Shown in pieces: positions 24,922 to 31,012 of a stretch of 42,600 nt of DNA. A program made the position numbers and the translations under genes. Each line of letters begins with the position of its first letter. Within the stretch, counting starts at the first letter, position 1. Below the pieces are notes generated by a model, which was not told where the DNA came from, made no database searches, and was given only the letters and a program-made list of their open reading frames with translations. The DNA comes from Alphaproteobacteria bacterium (GTDB lineage: Bacteria > Pseudomonadota > Alphaproteobacteria > Rickettsiales > UBA8987), in NCBI GenBank assembly GCA_030429725.1, contig JAUIEX010000012.1, positions 1-42,600 of the forward strand, read 5' to 3'.

Positions 24922-25011
24922 CGTCAGTGTGAGCGAGTGGGATGAATAGCGCGATCTTTCTCCTGCTTCATGAAGATTTCCGCGTTGGCTTTCAACCTCC
25001 TCGCAATGACG
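24922..25011. repeat. REP-like palindromic element, copy 2 (degenerate)
   Basis: The right end CCTCGCAATGACG (24999-25011) is identical to that of copy 1. The inner GCGTTGGCTTTCAACC parallels GCGTCGGCTCTTTGAGCC, and the left end CGTCAGTGTGAGCGAG (24922-24937) is a decayed CGTCATTGCGAG-type end. It fills the argD-argF gap and ends 19 bases before the argF ATG. Confidence 0.75.
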
Positions 25012-25029
25012 CTTTATAAAGGTAACATT

Positions 25030-25920
25030 ATGACAAAAAGAGATTTTTTAGATATTCACGACCATGATGAAGCTACGCTGCGCGGCATTCTGAAGCGCGC
25101 CGGTGAGCTGAAGGCGGGGTTGAAAGCCGGCAAGCGGCCAAAGCTGCTGGAAGATGTGCAGCTGGGGATGATTTTTGAGAAGGCTTCCACACGGACGCGG
25201 GTTTCCTTCGAGGTTGGCATCAGCCAGCTGGGCGGGCATGCGGTGGTGATGACCAGTCAGGATTCCCAGCTTGGGCGCGGGGAAACGATTGAGGATACCG
25301 CACGGGTGCTTTCGCGCTATCTGGATATGATCATGATCCGCACTTTTAAGCATGACAGTTTGCAGAAACTGGCGGAATATGCCGATGTGCCGGTGATTAA
25401 CGGGCTGACGGATGCCAGCCATCCCTGTCAGGTGATGACGGATGTGTTCACCTTTGAAGAGCATGTGGGAGAAATTAAGGGGCGTACGATTGCCTGGGTG
25501 GGGGATTGTAATAATATGACGCAAAGCTGGATTCATGCCGCGGATGCGTTTGGCTTTCAGTTGCAGATTGCCGCGCCGGAAGAGCTGGCTTTTATGGAGG
25601 TTTCCAGCCCGAATGTAACGATTACGCAGGATCTGGAAGAGGCGGTGCGTGGCGCGGATGCGGTGACAACGGATACGTGGGTTTCCATGGGTGATAATGA
25701 TGCGGAGCGGCGCAAGGCGCTGCTGGCGCCCTATCAGGTGACGGACGCGGTGATGAATCTTGCGGCGGAGCATGCGATTTTCCTGCATTGCCTGCCGGCA
25801 CATCGGGAAGAGGAAGCAACGGGCTCTGTTATGGATGGTGCGCGCAGCGTGATTTTTGATGAAGCCGAAAACCGCCTGCATGTGCAGAAAGCCATCATGT
25901 TATGGTGTTTGGGGAAGTGA
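25030..25920 (+). CDS. argF: Ornithine carbamoyltransferase
   Basis: ArgF, 296 residues, joins ornithine and carbamoyl phosphate to citrulline. The carbamoyl-phosphate motif STRTRVSFE, the HPCQVMTDVFT segment and the ornithine-side HCLPAHR motif are all intact; D-x-x-S-M-G (DTWVSMG) is present. ATG at 25030 is preferred because AAAGG lies at 25018-25022; the longer in-frame reading from 24970 runs through the REP-like element and is rejected. It probably follows argD in one transcript, though the palindrome between them could attenuate. Confidence 0.96.
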   Translation: MTKRDFLDIHDHDEATLRGILKRAGELKAGLKAGKRPKLLEDVQLGMIFEKASTRTRVSFEVGISQLGGHAVVMTSQDSQLGRGETIEDTARVLSRYLDMIMIRTFKHDSLQKLAEYADVPVINGLTDASHPCQVMTDVFTFEEHVGEIKGRTIAWVGDCNNMTQSWIHAADAFGFQLQIAAPEELAFMEVSSPNVTITQDLEEAVRGADAVTTDTWVSMGDNDAERRKALLAPYQVTDAVMNLAAEHAIFLHCLPAHREEEATGSVMDGARSVIFDEAENRLHVQKAIMLWCLGK

Positions 25921-25971
25921 GTATTATAGATTATAATCAGTTGCTTATTGTCAATTATCTATTATCTGAAT

Positions 25972-26000
25972 AAAAAAAAGGCGCCCTCGTGCCGGGCGCC
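25972..26000 (-). terminator. Intrinsic terminator of the orphan lipoprotein gene
   Basis: Stem GGCGCCC (25980-25986) / GGGCGCC (25994-26000), 7-base loop; on the minus strand it is followed by a run of eight T (25972-25979). Confidence 0.9.
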
Positions 26001-26010
26001 CTGGTCTCAT

Positions 26011-26040
26011 CTGAAGATCAAGCTATTGCTTGATCTTCAG
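26011..26040. repeat. Perfect 12-bp hairpin enclosing the lipoprotein stop codon
   Basis: CTGAAGATCAAG (26011-26022), six-base loop, CTTGATCTTCAG (26029-26040), no mismatch. On the minus strand the TAG stop (26023-26025) is in the loop and the upstream arm encodes Leu-Lys-Ile-Lys. Confidence 0.92.
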
Positions 26041-26406
26041 TTCTGCGTCATATGCTCCCACGTAGGTGAGAGCGACGCTTCGTCTGGCGCGATCTGTGCA
26101 AATGCACAGATCGCCGGACCCTTGCTGGCCTGCTACCGTGTAGTTCGTGGCGGCAGGCGTGAAGAATGCAGTGTCATGCTCCGCTGTGTCGCGAAGCACA
26201 AGATAGATGGTAAGTCTATCTTGCAAGACACCGCTTTCAATCACGCTTTGGTCAGCACCATCAACCATGAAGGTCGCGGTGCCTCCCTCAGCCACCAAGT
26301 CTACAGCTACCTGATAGCAGGGAGCGTGAGTCATAGACTCACACTCATCCTTTTTACAGGCGGTGCAGACCAGCAGGATGGAAAGCAAAAAAGTTATTTT
26401 TTTCAT
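26023..26406 (-). CDS. Small orphan lipoprotein, hairpin-rich gene
   Basis: Not recognised. 127 residues with a clear lipoprotein signal: basic MKK, hydrophobic ITFLLSILLVCTA, lipobox cysteine in CTACKKDEC. The mature part has several further cysteines, a predicted all-beta composition (TATFMVDGADQ, LTIYLVLRDT) and ends ELKIKQ, resembling a small secreted beta-domain. No Shine-Dalgarno; a hairpin ACTCT-A7-AGAGT directly abuts the ATG. The gene contains a 17-bp bulged hairpin (26082-26119), an 8-bp one (26200-26222), a 7-bp one (26326-26342) and a 12-bp one around its stop codon, then an intrinsic terminator. Signal peptide plus terminator make the minus strand the coding one. Likely acquired; the CKKDEC-type lipobox is reminiscent of Bacteroidota lipoproteins (impression only). 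Confidence 0.7.
   Translation of the reverse strand: MKKITFLLSILLVCTACKKDECESMTHAPCYQVAVDLVAEGGTATFMVDGADQSVIESGVLQDRLTIYLVLRDTAEHDTAFFTPAATNYTVAGQQGSGDLCICTDRARRSVALTYVGAYDAELKIKQ
26082..26119. repeat. 17-bp hairpin with a two-base bulge inside the lipoprotein gene
   Basis: GTCTGGC (26082-26088) pairs with GCCGGAC (26113-26119), one G-T; after a two-base bulge, GATCTGTGCA (26091-26100) pairs perfectly with TGCACAGATC (26103-26112). Read without the bulge, it holds a perfect 12-bp repeat (26089-26100 / 26103-26114). Confidence 0.9.
26200..26222. repeat. Perfect 8-bp hairpin inside the lipoprotein gene
   Basis: AAGATAGA (26200-26207), loop TGGTAAG, TCTATCTT (26215-26222). A CTTGCAAG palindrome overlaps its end (26220-26227). 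Confidence 0.85.
26326..26342. repeat. Perfect 7-bp hairpin inside the lipoprotein gene
   Basis: GTGAGTC (26326-26332), loop ATA, GACTCAC (26336-26342). Confidence 0.85.
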
Positions 26407-26423
26407 ACTCTTTTTTTTAGAGT
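26407..26423. repeat. Hairpin abutting the lipoprotein start codon
   Basis: On the minus strand ACTCT, seven A, AGAGT, then the ATG immediately. The stem occupies the place a ribosome binding site would have. Confidence 0.6.
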
Positions 26424-26765
26424 TAAAAAAAATTGGTTTCACAACGCAGGTAAGGCTACCGCGTTATGGTCATGATTCTGCAATGCGTGTGATTGAACAC
26501 AGCCGCGGGCGCGGCACAAAACAGTCCGTCAGATCGTAGGGTGATCATACGGAAAACAGCATTAAGAGGATTGCTCCTCACACTCTCCCACCATGACGAC
26601 AGAAAGAGCTGCACTGTTTCAGTCATCACGACTATAACCCCGGGGCTTTGGCTGACGCCAAAGAATTGCACGACCCGGAAAAAGAACGAAACTGAAGGAT
26701 ACCATAAAAACGTTGAAAAATATATAAAAATACAGATTTGAAAGGCCGCTCATGATAATAGCGAG
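26424..26765. other. Gene-poor, hairpin-rich stretch upstream of the lipoprotein gene
   Basis: No convincing gene seen. It contains a series of short stem-loops: AACGC-A-GGTA / TACC-GCGTT (26443-26465, one bulge, loop AGGC); GCCGCG / CGCGGC (26502-26515); TCCGT..GATC / GATC..ACGGA (26525-26553); GAGGA / TCCTC with TTGC loop (26566-26579); CTTTGGC / GCCAAAG with TGAC loop (26646-26663). It could be a structured leader of the minus-strand lipoprotein mRNA or an independent structured RNA. I checked by eye for RNase P, tmRNA, SRP RNA and 6S landmarks and did not find them. Confidence 0.5.
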
Positions 26766-26922
26766 GATAACTCCCCCTTCACGGGGGAGTCGGAATCTCT
26801 GATTCCGGTGGGGGTCCATATTTACTGCAAACTGTACTGCCCACTGCCGACAAAATAACCCCCCACCGAGTCGCCGCGCTTTGCTGACGGCTTCTCGACT
26901 CCCCCGTAAAGGGGGAGCTATC
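26766..26922. mobile_element. 157-bp MITE/REP-like palindromic element with terminal inverted repeats
   Basis: The ends are GATAACTCCCCC (26766-26777) and GGGGGAGCTATC (26911-26922), 12-bp inverted repeats with one mismatch. Inside are ACTCCCCC / GGGGGAGT (26770-26777 and 26783-26790), CGGAATC / GATTCCG (26791-26797 and 26801-26807), GGTGGGGG paired with CCCCCACC (26807-26814 and 26860-26867) and ACTCCCCC-GTAAA-GGGGGAG (26898-26917). No ORF. Its right end supplies the rluD stop codon. Small non-coding elements of this type are usually mobilised in trans. Confidence 0.75.
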
Positions 26923-27907
26923 CCATTGCCTTCATCACCGTGCCGATATCCTGGCTGGTTTGGCCGCCAAGGGGGCTTTGGAAGGTCATTTCCTCCCCGG
27001 TTTTGGGGTGAATGAGGGTGAGTTGATGGGCGTGGAGCGCCTGCCGCGTGAGTGCGGAAAGTGCCTGCTGAACGGGCTGGGGCAGGGCTTGCAGGAATTT
27101 ACCGTGGAGTGGCGGGCTATAGACGGGATCACTGATGATGGGCGTGCGGATATGTTGCATATGGACGCGAATTTGGTGCGTGCGACCGGTATCCAGCGTG
27201 CATTCCACCAGGGCGGCCTTGCCCGCCAGCAGCACACGCAAGGTTTGATAATCGGTGGTGGCGCTTTTTCCGCCGGTTTTAACAACGGTGCGTTTGGTGC
27301 GGTCTTTCGGGTGGCGATCCAGCCGGGTGTGGATGGTTCCCTCTGCAGGGGAAGGGATGTTCCACACCAGCGCATGGTAAATTCGCTTAAGCCTGCGCGT
27401 TTGCAACTGCTCCGATAAATGCCGGTGAGCCTCATCATGCTTGGCGATGACCAATAAGCCGCTGGTATCCTTATCCAGACGGTGAACGATGCCCGGGCGC
27501 TCCACGCCGCCAATGCCGGAGAGAGAGCCTTTGCAATGATGCAGCAAGGCGTTGGCGAGTGTGTCCTGATGCTGGCCGGCGCCGGGGTGGACGGTTAACC
27601 CGGCCTGTTTATCAATGACCAGAATATCCTCATCCTCATAGGCAATATGCAACAGAATGGAGGGGGAGGGCACTAACAGGCTTGGTTTTAACGCCGGAAT
27701 GGTAAGGTTATATTCTTCTCCGGCCTGCACTTTGTAAGACGCTTTAGGTGTGCTGCCGGTTTGAGTGATGATGGCGCAATCTTTCAGCAGTGATTGAATG
27801 CGTGCGCGGGTGAGGCCGGTTTGCAGCGCCAGTGCGGCATCCAGCCGCTGGCCGGATTGTTCCGGGGAGATAAGAATGTGCTGGTGTTGGGAAGATTCTT
27901 CTGTCAT
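26918..27907 (-). CDS. rluD: Large-subunit rRNA pseudouridine synthase, RluD-type
   Basis: Pseudouridine synthase of 329 residues: N-terminal S4 RNA-binding domain (about 14-70), then the RluA-family catalytic domain with VHRLDKDTSGLL (D145 the catalytic aspartate), and GRTHQIRVHM further on. RluD-type enzymes modify helix 69 of 23S rRNA. ATG at 27907 with AAGG just upstream. The last codons run into a repeat element and the TAG stop is part of its terminal inverted repeat. The start is only 9 bases from the divergent small membrane-protein gene, an arrangement I recall from other alphaproteobacteria. Confidence 0.92.
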   Translation of the reverse strand: MTEESSQHQHILISPEQSGQRLDAALALQTGLTRARIQSLLKDCAIITQTGSTPKASYKVQAGEEYNLTIPALKPSLLVPSPSILLHIAYEDEDILVIDKQAGLTVHPGAGQHQDTLANALLHHCKGSLSGIGGVERPGIVHRLDKDTSGLLVIAKHDEAHRHLSEQLQTRRLKRIYHALVWNIPSPAEGTIHTRLDRHPKDRTKRTVVKTGGKSATTDYQTLRVLLAGKAALVECTLDTGRTHQIRVHMQHIRTPIISDPVYSPPLHGKFLQALPQPVQQALSALTRQALHAHQLTLIHPKTGEEMTFQSPLGGQTSQDIGTVMKAMG

Positions 27908-27916
27908 AGCCACCTT

Positions 27917-28180
27917 ATGGCAGGAAGTCTGACATTCTGGAAGCGTGTCGTGATTGTTCAGGGCATTTTACTTGTTTGTGCGATGCTTTTTACCATTATT
28001 CTGGTGATGATGAAGCTGATGGGAGCCCTTAACGGTCAGGCCGGGCAGTCTTGTGACACGATGCCATACAGTGTGGCGGAGGAGGTTGAAGCCATGGCCG
28101 CAGATGGTGGGATGTTATATGTGGCGCAGAAACATGCGGATGGTATAACAAAAATTATACGCTTGCAGCCTTGCGACTAA
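27917..28180 (+). CDS. Small single-span membrane protein, DUF6476-like
   Basis: 87 residues: a short basic N-terminus (FWKR), one transmembrane helix (about 10-32, VVIVQGILLVCAMLFTIILV), then a short exported domain with MLYVAQKHADGITKIIRL and a final Cys. Size, topology and position divergent to rluD match alphaproteobacterial DUF6476 proteins, whose function is unknown; the family call is by context and pattern only. ATG at 27917 is the first in-frame start that leaves rluD its own N-terminus. Confidence 0.65.
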   Translation: MAGSLTFWKRVVIVQGILLVCAMLFTIILVMMKLMGALNGQAGQSCDTMPYSVAEEVEAMAADGGMLYVAQKHADGITKIIRLQPCD

Positions 28181-28201
28181 GGAAAAATGCTGCAATTTTT
28201 A

Positions 28202-28236
28202 TTGACACGCCGCACGCAAGCGCGTAAACAACGCGC
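28202..28236 (+). promoter_or_regulatory. Strong predicted promoter of rplM-rpsI with palindrome over the -10
   Basis: TTGACA (28202-28207), 17 bases, TAAACA (28225-28230). An inverted repeat GCGCGT / ACGCGC (28220-28225 and 28231-28236, spacer AAACA) brackets the -10 box. GAGG at 28245-28248 serves the rplM ATG. Confidence 0.7.
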
Positions 28237-28253
28237 TCTTAGACGAGGCTATT

Positions 28254-28718
28254 ATGAAAACATACAGTGCTAAACCATCTGAAATTCAGCAGAAATGGTG
28301 GGTTATTGATGCGCAAGACTTGGTGCTTGGCCGCCTTGCCAGCCAGGTGGCAACTATGTTGCGCGGAAAGCATAAACCGACCTACACACCGCATATGGAT
28401 TGTGGCGATCATATTGTGGTTGTGAATGCTGATAAAGTACATTTGACCGGAAAGAAGCGTGAGCAGAAGGTGTTTTACTGGCATACCGGTTTCCCTGGTG
28501 GTATTAAAAGCATTAATGCAGACACCCAACTAAATGGCCGTTTTCCGGAGCGTTTGGTGGTCAAAGCGGTGGAGCGTATGATTTCGCGTAATCCGCTGGG
28601 TCGTCGTCAAATGAAAAAGCTGCATGTTTATGCCGGTGATGCTCATCCACATGAAGCTCAGAAGCCTGAACAATTGAATCTGGCCGAAAAGAACGAAAAA
28701 AACAGGAAGCGTAACTAA
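28254..28718 (+). CDS. rplM: 50S ribosomal protein L13
   Basis: L13, 154 residues, an early-assembling large-subunit protein. [46 protein letters not shown] and MLP-type [16 protein letters not shown] segments are typical. ATG at 28254 with GAGG. The last base of its TAA is the first base of the rpsI ATG, the standard L13-S9 coupling. The Lys/Asn-rich C-terminal tail (from about 140) is slightly longer than in E. coli. Confidence 0.98.
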   Translation: MKTYSAKPSEIQQKWWVIDAQDLVLGRLASQVATMLRGKHKPTYTPHMDCGDHIVVVNADKVHLTGKKREQKVFYWHTGFPGGIKSINADTQLNGRFPERLVVKAVERMISRNPLGRRQMKKLHVYAGDAHPHEAQKPEQLNLAEKNEKNRKRN

Positions 28719-29206
28719 TGTCTGAAACTCAAAAAAACGAAGCGCCGGTTGAGGCAAAAGAAGCAACTGAAGCGGCAGTGGCGGAGCAGGCGATAGAGCG
28801 TGTTTCTAAAGTTGATAAGCTGGGCCGTGCTTATGCAACCGGTCGTCGTAAAGTTTCTTCCGCCCGTGTTTGGATTAAACCCGGAACCGGAAAAGTTTTT
28901 GTTAATAAGAAGCCGATGAATGATTATTTCAAACGTCCTGTGCTGCAGATGTTGGTGAATCAGCCATTCAACGCAACGGAAACGCTCAATAAATTTGATG
29001 CATTCGTGACGGTTGAAGGTGGTGGACTTTCCGGGCAGGCCGGTGCGGTGCGTCATGGTATTTCCCGTGCGTTGGATATTTATGCTCCTGATTTGCATAC
29101 AATATTGCGCCGGGGTGGATATTTAACTCGCGACAGTCGTGTTGTTGAGCGTAAAAAATACGGTAAGGCGAAGGCCCGTCGTAGCTTCCAGTTCTCGAAG
29201 CGTTAG
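28718..29206 (+). CDS. rpsI: 30S ribosomal protein S9
   Basis: S9, 162 residues, with the alphaproteobacterial N-terminal extension (acidic, Ala/Glu-rich, about residues 1-34) before [33 protein letters not shown] and the C-terminal [11 protein letters not shown], which reaches the P-site tRNA, are present. The start overlaps the rplM stop by one base; an intrinsic terminator follows. Confidence 0.98.
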   Translation: MSETQKNEAPVEAKEATEAAVAEQAIERVSKVDKLGRAYATGRRKVSSARVWIKPGTGKVFVNKKPMNDYFKRPVLQMLVNQPFNATETLNKFDAFVTVEGGGLSGQAGAVRHGISRALDIYAPDLHTILRRGGYLTRDSRVVERKKYGKAKARRSFQFSKR

Positions 29207-29232
29207 AAAGATACTTATCTTACGAGATTACA

Positions 29233-29254
29233 GGGGCGCGACGGCGCCCCTTTT
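29233..29254 (+). terminator. Intrinsic terminator of rplM-rpsI
   Basis: GGGGCGC (29233-29239), loop GACG, GCGCCCC (29244-29250), then TTTT. Confidence 0.85.
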
Positions 29255-29331
29255 CGTATCAGCTAAAAAATTTTGCAGATTGTGTGAAATGCTATCATGA
29301 CGGCATAACGCCAATATGCTACATAACCAAA

Positions 29332-30378
29332 ATGAGTAAGAAGATGATTAACGCAGTGATTATTGGCGCAAGTGGCTATACGGGAGCGGAGCTGATTCGG
29401 CTGCTTTCAAACCATTCCAAGGTGAAGATTGCGGCATTGGTGGCAGAGAGTAACGCCGGAAAGAAGGCGGATGAACTTTACAGCCATCTTTACGGTGCCG
29501 GTTTGCCGGATCTTGTGACATTTGATGAGGTTGATTTTACGGGAGTGGACGTGGCTTTTTGCTGTTTGCCGCACGCCACCACGCATAATATTGCAAAGAG
29601 AATCCCTGAGTCTGTGGTGATTATTGATCTGTCAGCGGATTTCCGGATTGACGATGCGACAACCTATGAGGCGTGGTATGCGGTGCCGCATACTGCGGCG
29701 GAACTGCAAGCAAACGCGGTTTATGGCTTAACGGAGCATGCGCGGGACGCTGTGAGGCGCGCGCGGCTGATTGCCTGTCCGGGCTGTTATCCAACATCGA
29801 TGTTGCTGCCGTTGCTGCCGCTGCTTCGGCAGAAAATAATCTCCGGTGAGGGTATTATTGTGGACGCCAAATCCGGAATTACCGGTGCCGGGCGGGGTGC
29901 GAAGACGGCCAATTTGTTTACGGAAGTGAATGATTCCGTGCGGCCTTACGGCATTGGTGGTCATCGGCATGTGGCTGAGGTGGAGCAAGAGCTTTCCAAG
30001 GTGGCAGGTGAAGCCGTGCAGATTAGCTTTACACCGCAGGTGGTGCCAATGAACCGGGGGATATTGTCGTGTATTTATGCGACATTTCTAGGTGGGAAGA
30101 CAATCAAAGAAGCACGAAAAGCGTTAACGGATGCTTACCGGGATGATCCTTTTGTGGTGGTGCTTCCCGAAGGAAAAACGCCGCAAACACGGGATGTGAT
30201 GGGCAGCAATCAATGTCGGATTGCCCTGTTTGAAGATCGTGTTGCCGGGCGGATTATTGTGCTTTCAGTGATTGATAATCTGGTGAAAGGTGCTTCCGGG
30301 CAGGCGGTGCAGAATATGAATATCCGGTTTGGATTCTCGGAAGCCGAGGGGCTGGAAAGTCTGGCGCTTTTTCCTTAG
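29332..30378 (+). CDS. argC: N-acetyl-gamma-glutamyl-phosphate reductase
   Basis: ArgC, 348 residues, reduces acetylglutamyl phosphate to the semialdehyde that ArgD then transaminates. NADP-binding GASGYTGAE starts at about residue 12; the catalytic cysteine is C152 in ACPGCYPTS; GGHRHVAEVEQE and the C-terminal domain are complete. ATG at 29332 (MSKKMINAV) is chosen; ATG 29344 is a shorter option and the upstream reading from 29284 is unlikely. No Shine-Dalgarno; TACATA lies six bases before 29332, with ATGACG (29297-29302) 17 bases earlier. An rpsI-argC order is known in alphaproteobacteria. Confidence 0.95.
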   Translation: MSKKMINAVIIGASGYTGAELIRLLSNHSKVKIAALVAESNAGKKADELYSHLYGAGLPDLVTFDEVDFTGVDVAFCCLPHATTHNIAKRIPESVVIIDLSADFRIDDATTYEAWYAVPHTAAELQANAVYGLTEHARDAVRRARLIACPGCYPTSMLLPLLPLLRQKIISGEGIIVDAKSGITGAGRGAKTANLFTEVNDSVRPYGIGGHRHVAEVEQELSKVAGEAVQISFTPQVVPMNRGILSCIYATFLGGKTIKEARKALTDAYRDDPFVVVLPEGKTPQTRDVMGSNQCRIALFEDRVAGRIIVLSVIDNLVKGASGQAVQNMNIRFGFSEAEGLESLALFP

Positions 30379-30425
30379 TGCGGTAACGCCGTGGAGGTAT
30401 GACTTTCGTTTGTTGAGATATACTT

Positions 30426-30431
30426 TATAAT
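30426..30431 (+). promoter_or_regulatory. Consensus -10 box placed for a leaderless gamma carbonic anhydrase mRNA
   Basis: TATAAT at 30426-30431, six bases, then ATG at 30438. The -35 region is weak (no good TTGACA match near 30403). Confidence 0.45.
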
Positions 30432-30437
30432 GCGGTG

Positions 30438-30971
30438 ATGTCATACGAACCAATCATTCTTCCCTATAAAGGAAAGCTTCCAAAAATTGCGCCGGATGCG
30501 TTTATTGCGCCGGGCGCGGTGATCATTGGTGATGTTGAAATTGGCAGTAAAGCCGGGGTGTGGTTTGGCTGCGTGATTCGCGGGGATGTCAATCATATCC
30601 GCATTGGTGAGCGTACGAACATTCAGGATGGTACGGTGGTGCATGTAACGCGCGTCACCAGCCCAACGATTATCGGCAGCGGGGTGACAATTGGGCATAG
30701 TGTGTTGTTGCATGGCTGCACGATTGAGGATGGTAGTTTTATTGGGATGCATAGCACGGTGATGGACGATGCTGTGGTCAGCGTTGGTGGTATGGTGGCG
30801 GCAGGAGCATTGGTGACACCACGTAAAACCGTGCCGAAAGGTGAAATCTGGGGCGGAAACCCGGCCAAACTTCTGCGTGAAATGACGCAGGCGGAGAAGG
30901 ATTTTATTCCGGTTTCTGCGGATAATTATGTGCGCCTGGCGGCAGAATACCTGGCGGAAAGCAATAAGTAG
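30438..30971 (+). CDS. Gamma carbonic anhydrase family protein
   Basis: Left-handed beta-helix hexapeptide-repeat protein of 177 residues. Zinc ligands of the gamma class are visible: H69 in GTVVHV, H87 and H92 in IGHSVLLHG; R48, D50 and Q63-D64 of the active-site set are also present. The family interconverts CO2 and bicarbonate or, as YrdA/PaaY-like members, has other or weak activity; activity cannot be settled here. ATG at 30438 (GTG 30435 possible), lacking a Shine-Dalgarno. A long hairpin (30964-30999) covers its stop codon. Confidence 0.9.
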   Translation: MSYEPIILPYKGKLPKIAPDAFIAPGAVIIGDVEIGSKAGVWFGCVIRGDVNHIRIGERTNIQDGTVVHVTRVTSPTIIGSGVTIGHSVLLHGCTIEDGSFIGMHSTVMDDAVVSVGGMVAAGALVTPRKTVPKGEIWGGNPAKLLREMTQAEKDFIPVSADNYVRLAAEYLAESNK

Positions 30972-30999
30972 TAAGCAGCCTGAACTGCCTACTACTTAT
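30964..30999. terminator. Long hairpin between convergent gamma carbonic anhydrase and flgE genes
   Basis: ATAAGTAGTA (30964-30973) pairs with TACTACTTAT (30990-30999); after one A-C mismatch GCAG pairs with CTGC, loop CCTGAA. It covers the TAG stop of the plus-strand gene. No good T-run, so termination function is presumed from position. Confidence 0.5.
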
Positions 31000-31012
31000 C
31001 GGTTATTTCCAC

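Noticed and set aside
24970..25029. An N-terminal extension of argF
   Set aside because: It translates the REP-like element; ATG 25030 has a good ribosome site and matches family length.
25948..26475. A 175-residue plus-strand frame opposite the lipoprotein gene
   Set aside because: No ribosome site or domain; the minus-strand frame has a lipoprotein signal peptide and a correctly oriented terminator.
26456..26671. A short minus-strand peptide containing adjacent Trp codons, resembling a trp-type leader peptide
   Set aside because: No ribosome binding site, no terminator/antiterminator with a T-run, and no tryptophan gene downstream.
26493..26741. An 82-residue plus-strand frame in the hairpin-rich stretch
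   Set aside because: Starts with TTG, no ribosome site, low-complexity end, runs through hairpins; no protein-like features.
26424..26765. RNase P RNA, tmRNA, SRP RNA or 6S RNA
   Set aside because: Landmark sequences such as GAGGAAAGTCC, a tmRNA tRNA-like end or the SRP GGAAG loop set are absent.
22992..26922. A CRISPR array, given the many repeats
   Set aside because: The repeats are palindromes of different sequence and spacing, with no regular direct repeat-spacer pattern and no cas genes.
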